In this document: piece by piece, positions 37,031-48,450 of the stretch
Layout of the letters: every line of letters starts with the position of its first letter
Position numbering within the stretch: position 1 is the first letter of the stretch
From: Chryseobacterium takakiae
Lineage (GTDB): Bacteria > Bacteroidota > Bacteroidia > Flavobacteriales > Weeksellaceae
Reading direction: 5' to 3'
Length of the DNA stretch: 64,000 bases
NCBI RefSeq assembly: GCF_900129385.1
Contig: NZ_FQVO01000001.1
Coordinates: 434,001-498,000 of the forward strand
The notes under the pieces: generated by a model
What the model saw: the letters and a program-made list of their open reading frames with translations, nothing else
What the model was told of the DNA's origin: nothing
The model's database searches: none
Program-made: the position numbers and the translations under genes

Positions 37031-39070
37031 TTATTTTGGTGAAATGAATTTATAATAGGCAACGCCATGTGCCGGAATATCCAATGAAAGGCTTTCTTTA
37101 TCGGTATTGATTTCTGCAATATTTTTCTGTCTCCAAATATCTCGTACGGATTGAGTTCCAGAAATTCCTAATTTTTTGAAATCTTTATATGGCATCTTTA
37201 GTATTTCCCTTCCGAAATTGGCAAAAGCAACGGCTTTTCCCCCGTCTTCAAGTTCTTTCACATAGATTCTGAGTTCGCCGATGGTATGCAGGCAAACACC
37301 TTGTTTTCCCAATGCATCCTGATTAACGGCAATCACCTCGTCATTAGTCAGGAGATTTAAGGTAAAATCATCCAGTTTTTCAAGATCGCAGCCAATGAGC
37401 AACGGTGCGGAAAAGATACTCCAAAGGCTGATGTGCAGATATTGTTCGTCCGGTTTTAAACGGCTTTGGTGCGGATTTCCCCAGCCTACTACGCCTACTA
37501 CCAGCATATCCGGGTCATTCCAATTGCCGGGTTTTGCGTAAGAAGCGGCTTTATCCTGAGCCAATGCGATGTTTTTCACGCTGGCCCAGGTATCGGTAAT
37601 ATCGTTGGTAGTGCGCCATGATTGGGCATTGGTTTCATCACCCCATTTCCAGACATCCCCCATTCCGTATTGACAGAGATTGTATACGATATCTCTCGGC
37701 TGCTGTTTCAGCATATTTCCCATTAAGCGGAAAGGTTTTATGCCTTTATCAGGATCACCACCGCCCTGAAAAGCAAGAGAAGGTACTTTATTGGGGTCAT
37801 TATCCGGCAACCCGTCAATGACGCCGCCGTAGCTGCACCAGTCGTATTTCAGGTAATCGACACCCCAATTTGCATAGCTTTCGGCGTCCTGTTTTTCGTA
37901 GCTGTAGCTACCTGCACATCCGCCGCAGGTCCATGGTCCGGGAGAGGAGTAAATTCCCATTTTCAGTCCGTTTGCGTGAATATAGCCACTCAGGTTTTTC
38001 ATATCCGGAAATTTGGAATTGGTTAAAATATACCCATTCTCATCGCGCATTTTTCCTTTGAAAGACGGGTCTTTTCCATCTCTGTTGAATTGCCAGGAAT
38101 CATCAATATTGATGTAATTCCAGCCGTGATTTACCATGCCTGATTTTATCAAAGCATCTGCTGCACGCTTTACTTTGTCGGCAGAAACTTCGTGTCCAAA
38201 ACAGTTCCAGCTGTTCCATCCCATCGTTGGGGTAAGCGCAATCCTGTCTCCTGCTTCTATTCTTAATTTTTTTGAGGCTGAACCTTTTGCATTTTTCGCA
38301 GATAATTCTACTTCATAGGTTCCTTTTGTATCTATTTTTCCGGTAATGATTCCGGTTTCAGAATCAAGCTTTAATCCTACGGGAAGATTTTTTGCAGAGA
38401 AAGCCATTGGCCGGTCACCTGTTGCTGCAATCCTGAAAAGGAAAGGCGAACCGGGACGAACGCCATAAACGGCTGCTGAATTAATTCGGGGTGTTGCCGC
38501 TGGTTTTGGGGTTAAAATATAAGGTTCTGAAGCAATAGGATTGAATGTTTCTAATGTAGAAATTCCATTGGTCTCAAATTTTGCATTGACCCAGTCTGCA
38601 TGGTCGTAATACGGTCCGTTTCCCCCGTCTGTTACAACCAGTTCAAGCTGCTTAATTCCTTTTAACGATACCGAAACAGGTTTTGCTTTATCACCCAAAT
38701 GCATGATTCCGCTGGACCAAAGCTTTTTGTTGTCTCCGTAAATTTCAAATTCCACGGCAGGCTCGTGGCCTTTCATTTCATCATCTAATCCGACTAATGC
38801 TGAAAATTTTTGGGCTTTACCATTCAGCTTTATCAGTAATGAACTTTCGGCGTGGGTACCGAAACCTCTGTCGAATATTTCTCCGGCAATCGTCAGTTTT
38901 TTTCCATCTACCGAAGTATTGATGCCCGGTTTCCCGTTTCCCTGCGTGGCAACGCTGAGATCAAGCTTATCCAGCCAAACGACCGACTGAGCTTTGGAAA
39001 TATTGACTGACAGTAAAAAGGTTACCGCTGTAAGGAGTATCGTATTCTTCAACATTATTTTAGATTTCAT
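37031..39070 (-). CDS. GH27 alpha-galactosidase with N-terminal NPCBM domain
   Basis: A secreted enzyme of about 679 residues. The signal peptide is MKSKIMLKNTILLTAVTFLLSVNISKA; I use the ATG at 39070 (an ATG at 39055 is also possible), because extension further upstream runs into the preceding gene. The order is an NPCBM galactose-binding-like domain (SVVWLDKLDL to FETNG), an Ig-like putative domain (LPVGLKLDSETGIITG), then the GH27 barrel. That carries MGWNSWNCFG, nucleophile Asp in YLKYDWCSYGG and acid/base Asp in RTTNDITDTW, with a C-terminal beta domain. It removes terminal alpha-galactose; beta-L-arabinopyranosidase is an alternative known in GH27. Its start overlaps the upstream GH43 stop by 11 nt. 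Confidence 0.93.
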   Translation of the reverse strand: MKSKIMLKNTILLTAVTFLLSVNISKAQSVVWLDKLDLSVATQGNGKPGINTSVDGKKLTIAGEIFDRGFGTHAESSLLIKLNGKAQKFSALVGLDDEMKGHEPAVEFEIYGDNKKLWSSGIMHLGDKAKPVSVSLKGIKQLELVVTDGGNGPYYDHADWVNAKFETNGISTLETFNPIASEPYILTPKPAATPRINSAAVYGVRPGSPFLFRIAATGDRPMAFSAKNLPVGLKLDSETGIITGKIDTKGTYEVELSAKNAKGSASKKLRIEAGDRIALTPTMGWNSWNCFGHEVSADKVKRAADALIKSGMVNHGWNYINIDDSWQFNRDGKDPSFKGKMRDENGYILTNSKFPDMKNLSGYIHANGLKMGIYSSPGPWTCGGCAGSYSYEKQDAESYANWGVDYLKYDWCSYGGVIDGLPDNDPNKVPSLAFQGGGDPDKGIKPFRLMGNMLKQQPRDIVYNLCQYGMGDVWKWGDETNAQSWRTTNDITDTWASVKNIALAQDKAASYAKPGNWNDPDMLVVGVVGWGNPHQSRLKPDEQYLHISLWSIFSAPLLIGCDLEKLDDFTLNLLTNDEVIAVNQDALGKQGVCLHTIGELRIYVKELEDGGKAVAFANFGREILKMPYKDFKKLGISGTQSVRDIWRQKNIAEINTDKESLSLDIPAHGVAYYKFISPK

Positions 39071-40433
39071 TAAATTTCCACCAGTCGAAATAGAAAAGGT
39101 CTCTGTCTCCTCTGAAAACAAAATACAGATCATGAATACCTTTCATATTTTTAACCGGAGTTTTTATGTTTTTGAAAATATCGCCTTCCGCTTTTGCGTT
39201 TACTGTTACCGTTCCCAAAACGGGTCCGTCAATCGCATCGGTGCGAATTTCTATTTTTCCGCCGTACAAAGCTGCTACGGATACTTCTATGGATTGAGTC
39301 CCTTTGGAAAAGTCTACGCCCTGAACTTTAATATAATCTCCATTGTTGACCGATGAAACAACAATACGATCGGTGATTTTTTTACCGGTATCATAAGGAT
39401 TGTTTCTTTCCCATTCGGTCATTTTCTCGGTTTTCAGACCTTCACTGAACGCAATGGTTTCGGCTTCTACTCTGTTGTAAGGATTAAGCGTTGCGATTCT
39501 CTGTACACCTTCCGGATTCCAGAACGGAAGCTTCTGAATGGTTCCGTCGGCATTGTATTTCATTTCACTTACGCAGACAGAACGTCTTTCGTAATGTTTG
39601 CTCATCGTCTGTTTTCCGATATTGTAATTGAATCCGAAAATATAGGTTTTTCCTTTATAATCAATAATTCCCGGATGGTTTCCGTTGGAACGCTTGTCGC
39701 TGTCCATAATCATTCCTTTGAATTCCCACGGTCCGGTTGCTGATTTTCCCATCGCATAGCCGATTCCTTCGGGACAGCAGGTGGATGCATAGGCCATATA
39801 ATATTTTCCGTTTTTTTTCCACGCCCACGGTCCTTCCTGATAATGAAAAGGGTCTGGAGAGCCTTTTACTTTTGCAATGGATGGATCTTTTACCACATCG
39901 CCATTTACGGAAATCATATCTTCATTCAGCTTCACGTACCAAAGGTTGGGATTTCCCCAATAGAGGTAGGCCTGTCCGTCATCATCAATCATGACAGTAG
40001 GATCTATATCGTCGCTTGAATTTTTAACCAAAGGTTTTCCTATCGGATCTTTGAAAGGACCATAAGGATTATCTGCCACCAAAACGCCGATTCCTCTTTG
40101 TCCGGGCATCGGGCAGTACATATAAAATTTTCCGTTTCTTTCGATCACCTGCGGCGCCCATGCTCCGTTTTCCGGATCCGTCCATTTGAAATCTTTGAGG
40201 GAAGCGACAACACCGTGGTCGGTCCAGTTGACCATATCCGTAGAAGTATAGAGCAGCCAGTTTTTCATTTTGAACCCGAATGCATCATCTTCATCATGAC
40301 TTGTATAGAGGAAAACCGTGTCTTTATAAACCATGGGTGCAGGATCTGCAGTAAATTTGGTCTGAATGATGGGATTTTGTGCAAAGGAATTCTGAAAAAA
40401 TCCTAAAATTGTTATTAGACTTATATATTTCAT
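39060..40433 (-). CDS. GH43 arabinofuranosidase/xylosidase with C-terminal CBM6-like domain (paralogue C)
   Basis: A 457-residue secreted protein (signal peptide MKYISLITILGFFQNSFAQ). The GH43 acids lie in FTADPAPM, DIDPTVMIDDDG and HYQEGPWAWKK; the CBM6-like domain runs from NRVEAETIAFSEG to HDLYFVFRGD. An unusual CYS pair (ASTCCPEGIGYA) lies just after the catalytic acid region. It is a paralogue of 33988 and 35610, but separated from them by the GH27 gene. Its 3' end overlaps the start of GH27, and its start is 17 nt after the GH31 stop, so GH31, GH43, GH27 and GH43 form one tight transcript. Confidence 0.93.
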   Translation of the reverse strand: MKYISLITILGFFQNSFAQNPIIQTKFTADPAPMVYKDTVFLYTSHDEDDAFGFKMKNWLLYTSTDMVNWTDHGVVASLKDFKWTDPENGAWAPQVIERNGKFYMYCPMPGQRGIGVLVADNPYGPFKDPIGKPLVKNSSDDIDPTVMIDDDGQAYLYWGNPNLWYVKLNEDMISVNGDVVKDPSIAKVKGSPDPFHYQEGPWAWKKNGKYYMAYASTCCPEGIGYAMGKSATGPWEFKGMIMDSDKRSNGNHPGIIDYKGKTYIFGFNYNIGKQTMSKHYERRSVCVSEMKYNADGTIQKLPFWNPEGVQRIATLNPYNRVEAETIAFSEGLKTEKMTEWERNNPYDTGKKITDRIVVSSVNNGDYIKVQGVDFSKGTQSIEVSVAALYGGKIEIRTDAIDGPVLGTVTVNAKAEGDIFKNIKTPVKNMKGIHDLYFVFRGDRDLFYFDWWKFNEI

Positions 40434-40450
40434 CGGTACTGTTTTTAAGA

Positions 40451-42895
40451 TTATTTAAATTTTACACTTATGTTTTTACCCGAATAGCTGATCGTTTTCT
40501 GCTGACCATCCGGAAGAATCAGATTGAAATTTCTTTTGTCAATCATTCCCGGATATTTGCCTTTCCGTGAATCAATCGTTAATGTTTTTGATTTTTCGTT
40601 CCAGTGGAAAGGAATTTCAGTATATGTTCCTTTTTCATAATTGTAGTTATCAAATTCATCTTCATATAAGACAAAATCCGAATCGGTTCCGGGATAAACC
40701 TTAATGATAAGATTGTCCCATTTTTTCTCCGTTGCATATTGCACATCAGGACCAAACGGAATAATACTTCCTGCCTTTATATACAATGGAATGGTCTGAA
40801 GACTAACCGTTTTCTGAATTTCCTGATTGCCTTTGTATTTTTTATTAGTCCAGAAATCAAACCAATCTGCGCCTGCCGGAAGATAGACTTTCACTGTTTT
40901 ATCTTGTGTGAAATCTATATCGGAAAGTGAATTTTCTTTTTTGTTATTTTCGGTTTTGTTCCAGCCTTCATTTTCATCAGTTTTTACTATTTTTTCGGGA
41001 GTATATTGCGCATTCAGAATCGGTGCGACTAAAAATGACTTTCCAAAAAGATATTCATTGTTGATATTCCAGGTTTTGGTGTCTGAAGGAAAATCCATTG
41101 ACAATGCTCTTATAAAACTCGATTTATTTTTAGAAACATCCCAGGAAACAGAATAGACGTAAGGCAGCATGCTGTAACGCAATCTGATGAATTTTTCTAT
41201 TGCATCATACACCGGATCACCTTTCTGGCCAAACTGATAAATTTCTCTCGGCACATCGGTTCCGTGTGAACGCATCATGGGCGTGAATGTTCCGTATTGC
41301 AACCAGCGAACGTATAATTCCTGAAACATTTTGTTTTGCGGACCTCCATTTCTTTTATAAACGCCGGCAAAGAAACCGCCGATATCAGAATTGAAATTTG
41401 GATTCCCTGTCAAACTGAAATTCAATCCTGCAGGAACCTGATTGCGTAAGGTTTCCCAAGACGAGTTGACATCTCCGGACCAGGTATTGGCTCCATACCT
41501 TTGCTGACCTGCGAAAGCCGATCTTGTGAGAATAAAAACCCTTTTATCATTTGTTGTTTCACGTTGATGATCATAAACCCCGCCCACAGTCATCAAAGGA
41601 TAAGCATTTCTCACTTTCCGGAAGGAACCAAGATACGTTTTGGTATCCAGATCTTCAGGTTTTTGACTGAGGTGATCGGGCTCCGTAGAATCCATCCACC
41701 ATGAATCTATTCCCAGACTGAATAAGCCTTTATTTAAAAATTTCCAGTAAATATCCCGGGCTTCAGGATTATAAGCATCATAAACACGGACACCGGAAGG
41801 ATAGTTCATATCGGGAGGCCAGACATCCCTCCCGGATTCCGGCCAGGTTTTGAAATTGAAGAGCATTCCTTTGTTTTCCATTTCGCGGTACTGATTGGTC
41901 ATCGGCCCGAATGACGACCAGATAGAAACGGAAAGGTGTGCATTCATATCATGAATATCCTGTATCATTTTTTTGGCATCGGGAAAATCGAGGCTGATGA
42001 AATCCATTGCGTTCCACTGGTAATTATTTCCCCAATACTGCCAATCCTGGATAATTCCGTCTAAAGGAACTTTTAAATTACGGTATTTTTTAACTACCTC
42101 TATCAATTCTTCCTGACTTTTATACCGCTCCTTGCTTTGCCAATAGCCGTAAGTCCACAAAGGAAGCATCGGTACATTTCCCGTGAGGTTGCGCATTCCT
42201 GCAATCACTCCATCTGCATTTTTTCCGTAGATAAAATAATAATCGATCCCCTCTCCTACTTCAGAAGAAAATGATGTTTTCTCCGGTGTATCTGTAAACT
42301 GCGTGGGCGATGGATTGTCCCAAAAAATGCCGTATCCTTTTACCGACTGAAAAAACGGTACAAAATCCCAGGTATTATTCTGAATCATTTTTATGTTCGT
42401 ATTCCGTTGGGACATTTTTCCGTTCTGCAAAATTCCCAGACCATAAATGGGTTCGTTTTTTTCCAGCCGAAAAGACTGTGAAACAGAAAGGGTCTGATTT
42501 CCGGCATCGTTAAAAGGTTTGAATTCACTTCCCGATTCTTTAAGAAGCTCTTTTCCTGTTGGCAGTCGATAGGTTATTTCGCCGGTTGTATTATTAATAG
42601 AAAGCTGTAGGTCTTTTGTTTTTATAAAAATACTATTCTTGTCTTCTGAAACCGAAAATTTGGTTTTCTGTTCTTTTTGAACAACGGAAAAACTGTTTTT
42701 TATCAATTCTTTTCCGGACGGATATTTCATGATTCTTACCGTATTTTCGTCATACCATTTTACTTCAACAGTTGCATTTCCTAAGGTAATATTGATGCCT
42801 GAATCTGTTTTTTTGTAAGACTGTGCATTACTATTTCCCGAAAGTATTATAATCGCTACGATAAATGCCTTATTTCTGATGGTATTGAAATTCAT
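40451..42895 (-). CDS. GH31 alpha-xylosidase/alpha-glucosidase
   Basis: An 814-residue secreted GH31 enzyme (signal peptide MNFNTIRNKAFIVAIIILSGNSNA). It has an N-terminal beta-sandwich (to about 225), a TIM barrel with nucleophile in WWMDSTEPDH and acid/base in TWSGDVNSSW, and two C-terminal beta domains. The PLDGIIQDWQYWG motif is typical of alpha-xylosidase-like members, and relatives in complex-xylan and xyloglucan loci cleave alpha-xylose; alpha-glucosidase cannot be excluded. No PA14 insert is seen. It starts 102 nt after the double esterase gene. Confidence 0.92.
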   Translation of the reverse strand: MNFNTIRNKAFIVAIIILSGNSNAQSYKKTDSGINITLGNATVEVKWYDENTVRIMKYPSGKELIKNSFSVVQKEQKTKFSVSEDKNSIFIKTKDLQLSINNTTGEITYRLPTGKELLKESGSEFKPFNDAGNQTLSVSQSFRLEKNEPIYGLGILQNGKMSQRNTNIKMIQNNTWDFVPFFQSVKGYGIFWDNPSPTQFTDTPEKTSFSSEVGEGIDYYFIYGKNADGVIAGMRNLTGNVPMLPLWTYGYWQSKERYKSQEELIEVVKKYRNLKVPLDGIIQDWQYWGNNYQWNAMDFISLDFPDAKKMIQDIHDMNAHLSVSIWSSFGPMTNQYREMENKGMLFNFKTWPESGRDVWPPDMNYPSGVRVYDAYNPEARDIYWKFLNKGLFSLGIDSWWMDSTEPDHLSQKPEDLDTKTYLGSFRKVRNAYPLMTVGGVYDHQRETTNDKRVFILTRSAFAGQQRYGANTWSGDVNSSWETLRNQVPAGLNFSLTGNPNFNSDIGGFFAGVYKRNGGPQNKMFQELYVRWLQYGTFTPMMRSHGTDVPREIYQFGQKGDPVYDAIEKFIRLRYSMLPYVYSVSWDVSKNKSSFIRALSMDFPSDTKTWNINNEYLFGKSFLVAPILNAQYTPEKIVKTDENEGWNKTENNKKENSLSDIDFTQDKTVKVYLPAGADWFDFWTNKKYKGNQEIQKTVSLQTIPLYIKAGSIIPFGPDVQYATEKKWDNLIIKVYPGTDSDFVLYEDEFDNYNYEKGTYTEIPFHWNEKSKTLTIDSRKGKYPGMIDKRNFNLILPDGQQKTISYSGKNISVKFK

Positions 42896-42997
42896 TTTGT
42901 GATTTGGATTTAAATTAAATTCTAGGCTTTCACTTTTCTCATCTTAACAAAAATGTATCGCCTCACTTAAATTTACTTGGCTGTATACTGCTAAAAA

Positions 42998-44962
<1,965 letters not shown>

Positions 44963-44994
44963 TCAGGTTAAAAATTTTTAAGTTAAATCAACTG

Positions 44995-46602
44995 TTAATT
45001 TTTTCGCTTAAAATCAAAAAAATCAACATCTACAAATCCGCCCGAAGCTTTTGTGGCATAGTTGAAAATGGCAAATTTTGACCCCATAAAAAATCTTCTG
45101 TAATCAAAAATCATTTTATAATCTTTTGCCATTTCCGTCCAGTTTTTCTGGTCGGTGCTGTAATAGAAATCCGCGAGATCTTTACCTAAATTGAAATCGG
45201 CATCAATGCGAAGAAAAACTTTGTCAGAATTTAGCGGAATACGTTTCTTTTCTTCCATTTTCACATCGGTAATCGCTTTTGTTTTATTGTCTAAACTCAC
45301 GGAAGCGGAAGAAAAAACGATGAATTTTTTGCCACCTTCTTTCACAACAGATAAAATTCCGGAATCTCCGTTGAAAGCACTGAAGCCGGCTACATCACCA
45401 TCCTTCATTCCTTTCAGGTCCAAAGCAACAATTCCGCTCGATTTCGGGCCTTCCATTCTCTGGGTTAAGGTATTGGGTGCTGCGTACAGATTGCTTACGA
45501 TTCTGCTTGTTTTCAGTCTTAAAAACCCTTTTCTTTCGGATAGAGACCAGGCTTCGTTTACCGGATTATGGTTCCATTGCCATTGGATTTTCATTTTTTT
45601 TGCGGAGAAATCATCGCTTTCGATCAGGTGATTTTTGGGTTTAAAAGGAGGAAGCGGAACTTCGCCATGCAAAGGAACTTTACCGTTATCTCCCAACACC
45701 GGCCAGTCATTTTCCCATTTCACCGGAAGCAGAACAGGAACCCGTCCTACTCCATTTCTGTCCTGAAAAATTAAAGAATACCAGTTTCCGTTTTTATCGT
45801 CAATCAAAGCGCCTTGCCCAGCGTAAGAAAATCCGAGAAAATTATCTTCCAAAACTACTTTTTTCTCATACGGGCCAGTTATTTTATCGGCTCTGTAGAC
45901 CACCTGTCTGCGTTTTTCATTTCGTGGCCATGAAATCATCATCATATAATATTTGCCGTCTTTTTTAATGATCTGGTTGCCTTCTAAAAGTCCGGTTTCC
46001 GAAGCGTCTTTCTGAAAAATTTCTGTTCCATTCTGATTGCCTACAATATTTTTAAAATCCGGGCTTAATTCAAATACTTTATTGGAAGTAAAAACATATA
46101 CGCGGTCATCGTCATCAAAAAATAACGATGCGTCATGAAAATGTTTTGTTCTGGTGATGAGTTTCCAGTTTCCTTTTTCCGGATTGTCCGTTACAAAAAA
46201 ATAGGATTTGAATGGCTCGTCATTCGGGGAAAACAATACATAATATTTCCCTTTATGATAACGGATGGAAGAAGCCCATTGACCGCGTCCGTAGACCGTA
46301 CCATCCATCAGGTCATATTTTGAATTGTCGTTCAATGTATTGAAAACATAGCCTGACATTTCCCAGTGTACGAGATCTTTGGAATGCATCACCGGAGCGC
46401 CCGGCATGAGATGCATGGTGGTGCTTATCAGGTAAAAATCGTCACCATTTCTGGTGATGGATAGATCCGGAGCATCTGCCCAGATAATGGGATTGGTAAA
46501 CTTCGTTACTTCTTTCTGAAAAGGATTTATCTGGGCTGAAAGATGATTCAGCCCGATAAATCCTAAAAAAGAAACTATATAAAATGATTTTTTGATATTC
46601 AA
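44995..46602 (-). CDS. GH43 beta-xylosidase/arabinofuranosidase with C-terminal beta-sandwich
   Basis: A secreted protein of about 535 residues. There is no ATG near the N-terminus. A TTG at 46602 gives a textbook signal peptide (MNIKKSFYIVSFLGFIGLNHLSA), so I prefer it. A GTG at 46632 would start inside a dispersed repeat. The GH43 propeller has the base in WADAPDLS, the modulator in FHDASLFFDDDD and the acid in LLEGNQIIKK. A C-terminal jelly roll (about 335-535) of the kind found in xylosidase-type GH43 follows. It differs clearly from the CBM6-bearing trio. It follows the other xylosidase-like GH43 (46712) with the same layout. Confidence 0.9.
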   Translation of the reverse strand: MNIKKSFYIVSFLGFIGLNHLSAQINPFQKEVTKFTNPIIWADAPDLSITRNGDDFYLISTTMHLMPGAPVMHSKDLVHWEMSGYVFNTLNDNSKYDLMDGTVYGRGQWASSIRYHKGKYYVLFSPNDEPFKSYFFVTDNPEKGNWKLITRTKHFHDASLFFDDDDRVYVFTSNKVFELSPDFKNIVGNQNGTEIFQKDASETGLLEGNQIIKKDGKYYMMMISWPRNEKRRQVVYRADKITGPYEKKVVLEDNFLGFSYAGQGALIDDKNGNWYSLIFQDRNGVGRVPVLLPVKWENDWPVLGDNGKVPLHGEVPLPPFKPKNHLIESDDFSAKKMKIQWQWNHNPVNEAWSLSERKGFLRLKTSRIVSNLYAAPNTLTQRMEGPKSSGIVALDLKGMKDGDVAGFSAFNGDSGILSVVKEGGKKFIVFSSASVSLDNKTKAITDVKMEEKKRIPLNSDKVFLRIDADFNLGKDLADFYYSTDQKNWTEMAKDYKMIFDYRRFFMGSKFAIFNYATKASGGFVDVDFFDFKRKN

Positions 46603-46631
46603 GATTTTAATATTTTGGGGTTGGTTATACA

Positions 46632-46702
46632 CTTCGACAAGCTCAGTGTGACAATGCTACAACGATCTGTTTTTTTGCTGTGTCAGGCTGAGCCTGTCGA
46701 AG
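46632..46702. repeat. Inverted pair of CTTCGACA.GCTCAG repeats
   Basis: CTTCGACAAGCTCAGTGTGACA (46632-46653) faces a complement at 46681-46702 with three mismatches, giving a potential 22-bp stem with a 27-nt loop between two GH43 genes. No T run follows on the minus strand, so a role as terminator is doubtful. Related copies are at 19464 and 21394. Confidence 0.75.
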
Positions 46703-46711
46703 CCTTATTCG

Positions 46712-48421
46712 TTAATTCGGCACAATATCGTTAGACGATGTGCTGTACAGACCGATTAAGCTTCCTGTGAAACCGCCTGCAACATCCGTGGAAAGAATAT
46801 CTCCCGAAACCGGACCGCCCAGGTTTTTAAAGTTTTTTCCATCCTGAGAATAGCTGAAGCTGATCATATCCTTTTCGCCTGTTACCTGTAATGTAATTGC
46901 TTTAGATGATGAAATTTTTTCGCTTGCTATTAATTTGGATTCCCCTTTTTCGGTTCTTTCCAACACCATATAAAAGTCTTTATCTTTCTTCGTCATTCCG
47001 AAAACATAATTGAATTTTTCACTTTGGTAGCAGGTAATTCCGGCCAGTTCTTTTTCAGATTTAGGCTTAAAATCCAAAACAACGGATGTTTCAAAATCCT
47101 CATGCTGCAATCTGTGGAATAAAGCCGAAACCGGAGCCAAAGCTTTTATATTCGTTTCAAAAGGATTTATTTTTACTCCATTTTTTGTTGTTGCGATAAA
47201 GTTTTCGCGGGGACCACGCATGGCAATCCATCGGAAATCCAGATTTTTATCGGTTAATTTATCAGAATAGGTAAAGTTTCCATTCGGGAAAAAGCCGTTT
47301 TGTCCTGTTTGATTCTGTGCACCTTGCGGCATTTTCAATTTCGGCTTCATCGGAACCAATCCGTTCTGGAAAACAGGATATGTTCCGCTCCAGTCTACCG
47401 GAAGAATGAATGTTTCACGGCCTTTATTGACGCGGTTGTTTACATTCGGACGAATTGCCAGAAATACACCGTACCATTGTCCGTTCGATCCTTCTACCAA
47501 ATCAGCATGTCCTGCCCAGTCCACTTTTTCTTTTCGGTCTCTCGGAAAATAACGCTGGGTAAGAATCGGATTATTTTTTGCCGGTACAAAAGGTCCTTTC
47601 GGAGAATCTGCCATAAAGATTACCTCGCTGTGATTGCCTCCTGTTCCTCCTTCGGCACACATCAGATAATATTTTCCTTTGTATTTGTACAAATGCGGAC
47701 CTTCAATCCAAATCGGTTTCTGAGTAAGATCAACACCGCCGTTTACAATTATTTTATCTGAACCTGCTACCACCTGGTCTTTTTCCAAATCGTAATCCCA
47801 CATTTTGATAACGCGGTGACCTTGATACTGCTCTGTTCCTTTTGGCGGAGCGTCGTTGTGAACGATGTAAGCTTTACCATCATCATCGAAGAAAATGGCA
47901 GGATCTATTCCGTCAAAATTCAGTTTTTGAACTTCGCTCCAGCCTTTTGCGGGATCTTTTGTTTTTACCACCATATTTCCTACTCCGCCTGCAATCTGCG
48001 TGGTAATCATATAAAATGTATCGTTGTACTTGTTGTACTTGATATCCGGTGCATAAATTCCCTGAGAAACGCCGCCTTTTTCAACTTTTAACTGAGAAGG
48101 TCTGTCCAGAACGTGGCCTACCTGTTTCCAGTTTACTAAATCTTTAGAAGTAAAAATCGGAACACCCGGAAACATTGAAAATGAAGAATTTACCAGATAA
48201 TAATCTTCGCCTTTTTTAGTGATGCTCGGATCCGGATAACAGCCCTGAAGAATTGGTGAATAAAATTCATCTGACTGTAAAGGATTGTCCTTGTATATTT
48301 TATCGTTTCCACGGTAGTTGAAGTTGGAAAATGTCTGCGCGGAAATATTGCTTATGGAAAGCAGAGCCGCTGCTGCCAGAACACCGGTTCTTTTCTTTAA
48401 ATTCATGGGCGTCTTTTTCAT
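46712..48421 (-). CDS. GH43 beta-xylosidase-type enzyme with C-terminal beta-sandwich
   Basis: A 569-residue secreted protein; the signal peptide MKKTPMNLKKRTGVLAAAALLSISNISA could also begin at Met6. GH43 acids lie in GCYPDPSITK (base), GIDPAIFFDDDG (modulator) and IWIEGPHLYK (acid); NSSFSMFPGVPIFTSKDLVNW is typical of the xylosidase-like branch. The C-terminal jelly roll is at about 375-569. Likely an exo-acting beta-xylosidase or arabinofuranosidase on imported oligosaccharides. It sits between the other xylosidase-like GH43 and GH95, with repeats on both sides. Confidence 0.93.
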   Translation of the reverse strand: MKKTPMNLKKRTGVLAAAALLSISNISAQTFSNFNYRGNDKIYKDNPLQSDEFYSPILQGCYPDPSITKKGEDYYLVNSSFSMFPGVPIFTSKDLVNWKQVGHVLDRPSQLKVEKGGVSQGIYAPDIKYNKYNDTFYMITTQIAGGVGNMVVKTKDPAKGWSEVQKLNFDGIDPAIFFDDDGKAYIVHNDAPPKGTEQYQGHRVIKMWDYDLEKDQVVAGSDKIIVNGGVDLTQKPIWIEGPHLYKYKGKYYLMCAEGGTGGNHSEVIFMADSPKGPFVPAKNNPILTQRYFPRDRKEKVDWAGHADLVEGSNGQWYGVFLAIRPNVNNRVNKGRETFILPVDWSGTYPVFQNGLVPMKPKLKMPQGAQNQTGQNGFFPNGNFTYSDKLTDKNLDFRWIAMRGPRENFIATTKNGVKINPFETNIKALAPVSALFHRLQHEDFETSVVLDFKPKSEKELAGITCYQSEKFNYVFGMTKKDKDFYMVLERTEKGESKLIASEKISSSKAITLQVTGEKDMISFSYSQDGKNFKNLGGPVSGDILSTDVAGGFTGSLIGLYSTSSNDIVPN

Positions 48422-48450
48422 ATATAAATGTCTTAATTTCTGTTTTAATT

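Noticed and set aside
39071..39133. N-terminal extension of GH27
   Set aside because: It would overlap the upstream GH43 gene by more than 70 nt and hide the signal peptide behind 21 polar residues.
40455..40475. TTTTACACTTATG, resembling an operator half-site
   Set aside because: It encodes the C-terminal SGKNISVKFK of GH31 and has no second half-site at the 7-nt spacing.
42951..42968. AAATGT-N6-TCACTT upstream of GH31
   Set aside because: The spacing is 6 instead of 7 and one half-site is altered; no -7 element follows. Too weak to list as an operator.
46628..46640. TACACTTCG, another operator-like half-site
   Set aside because: It is the edge of the CTTCGACAAGCTCAG dispersed repeat.
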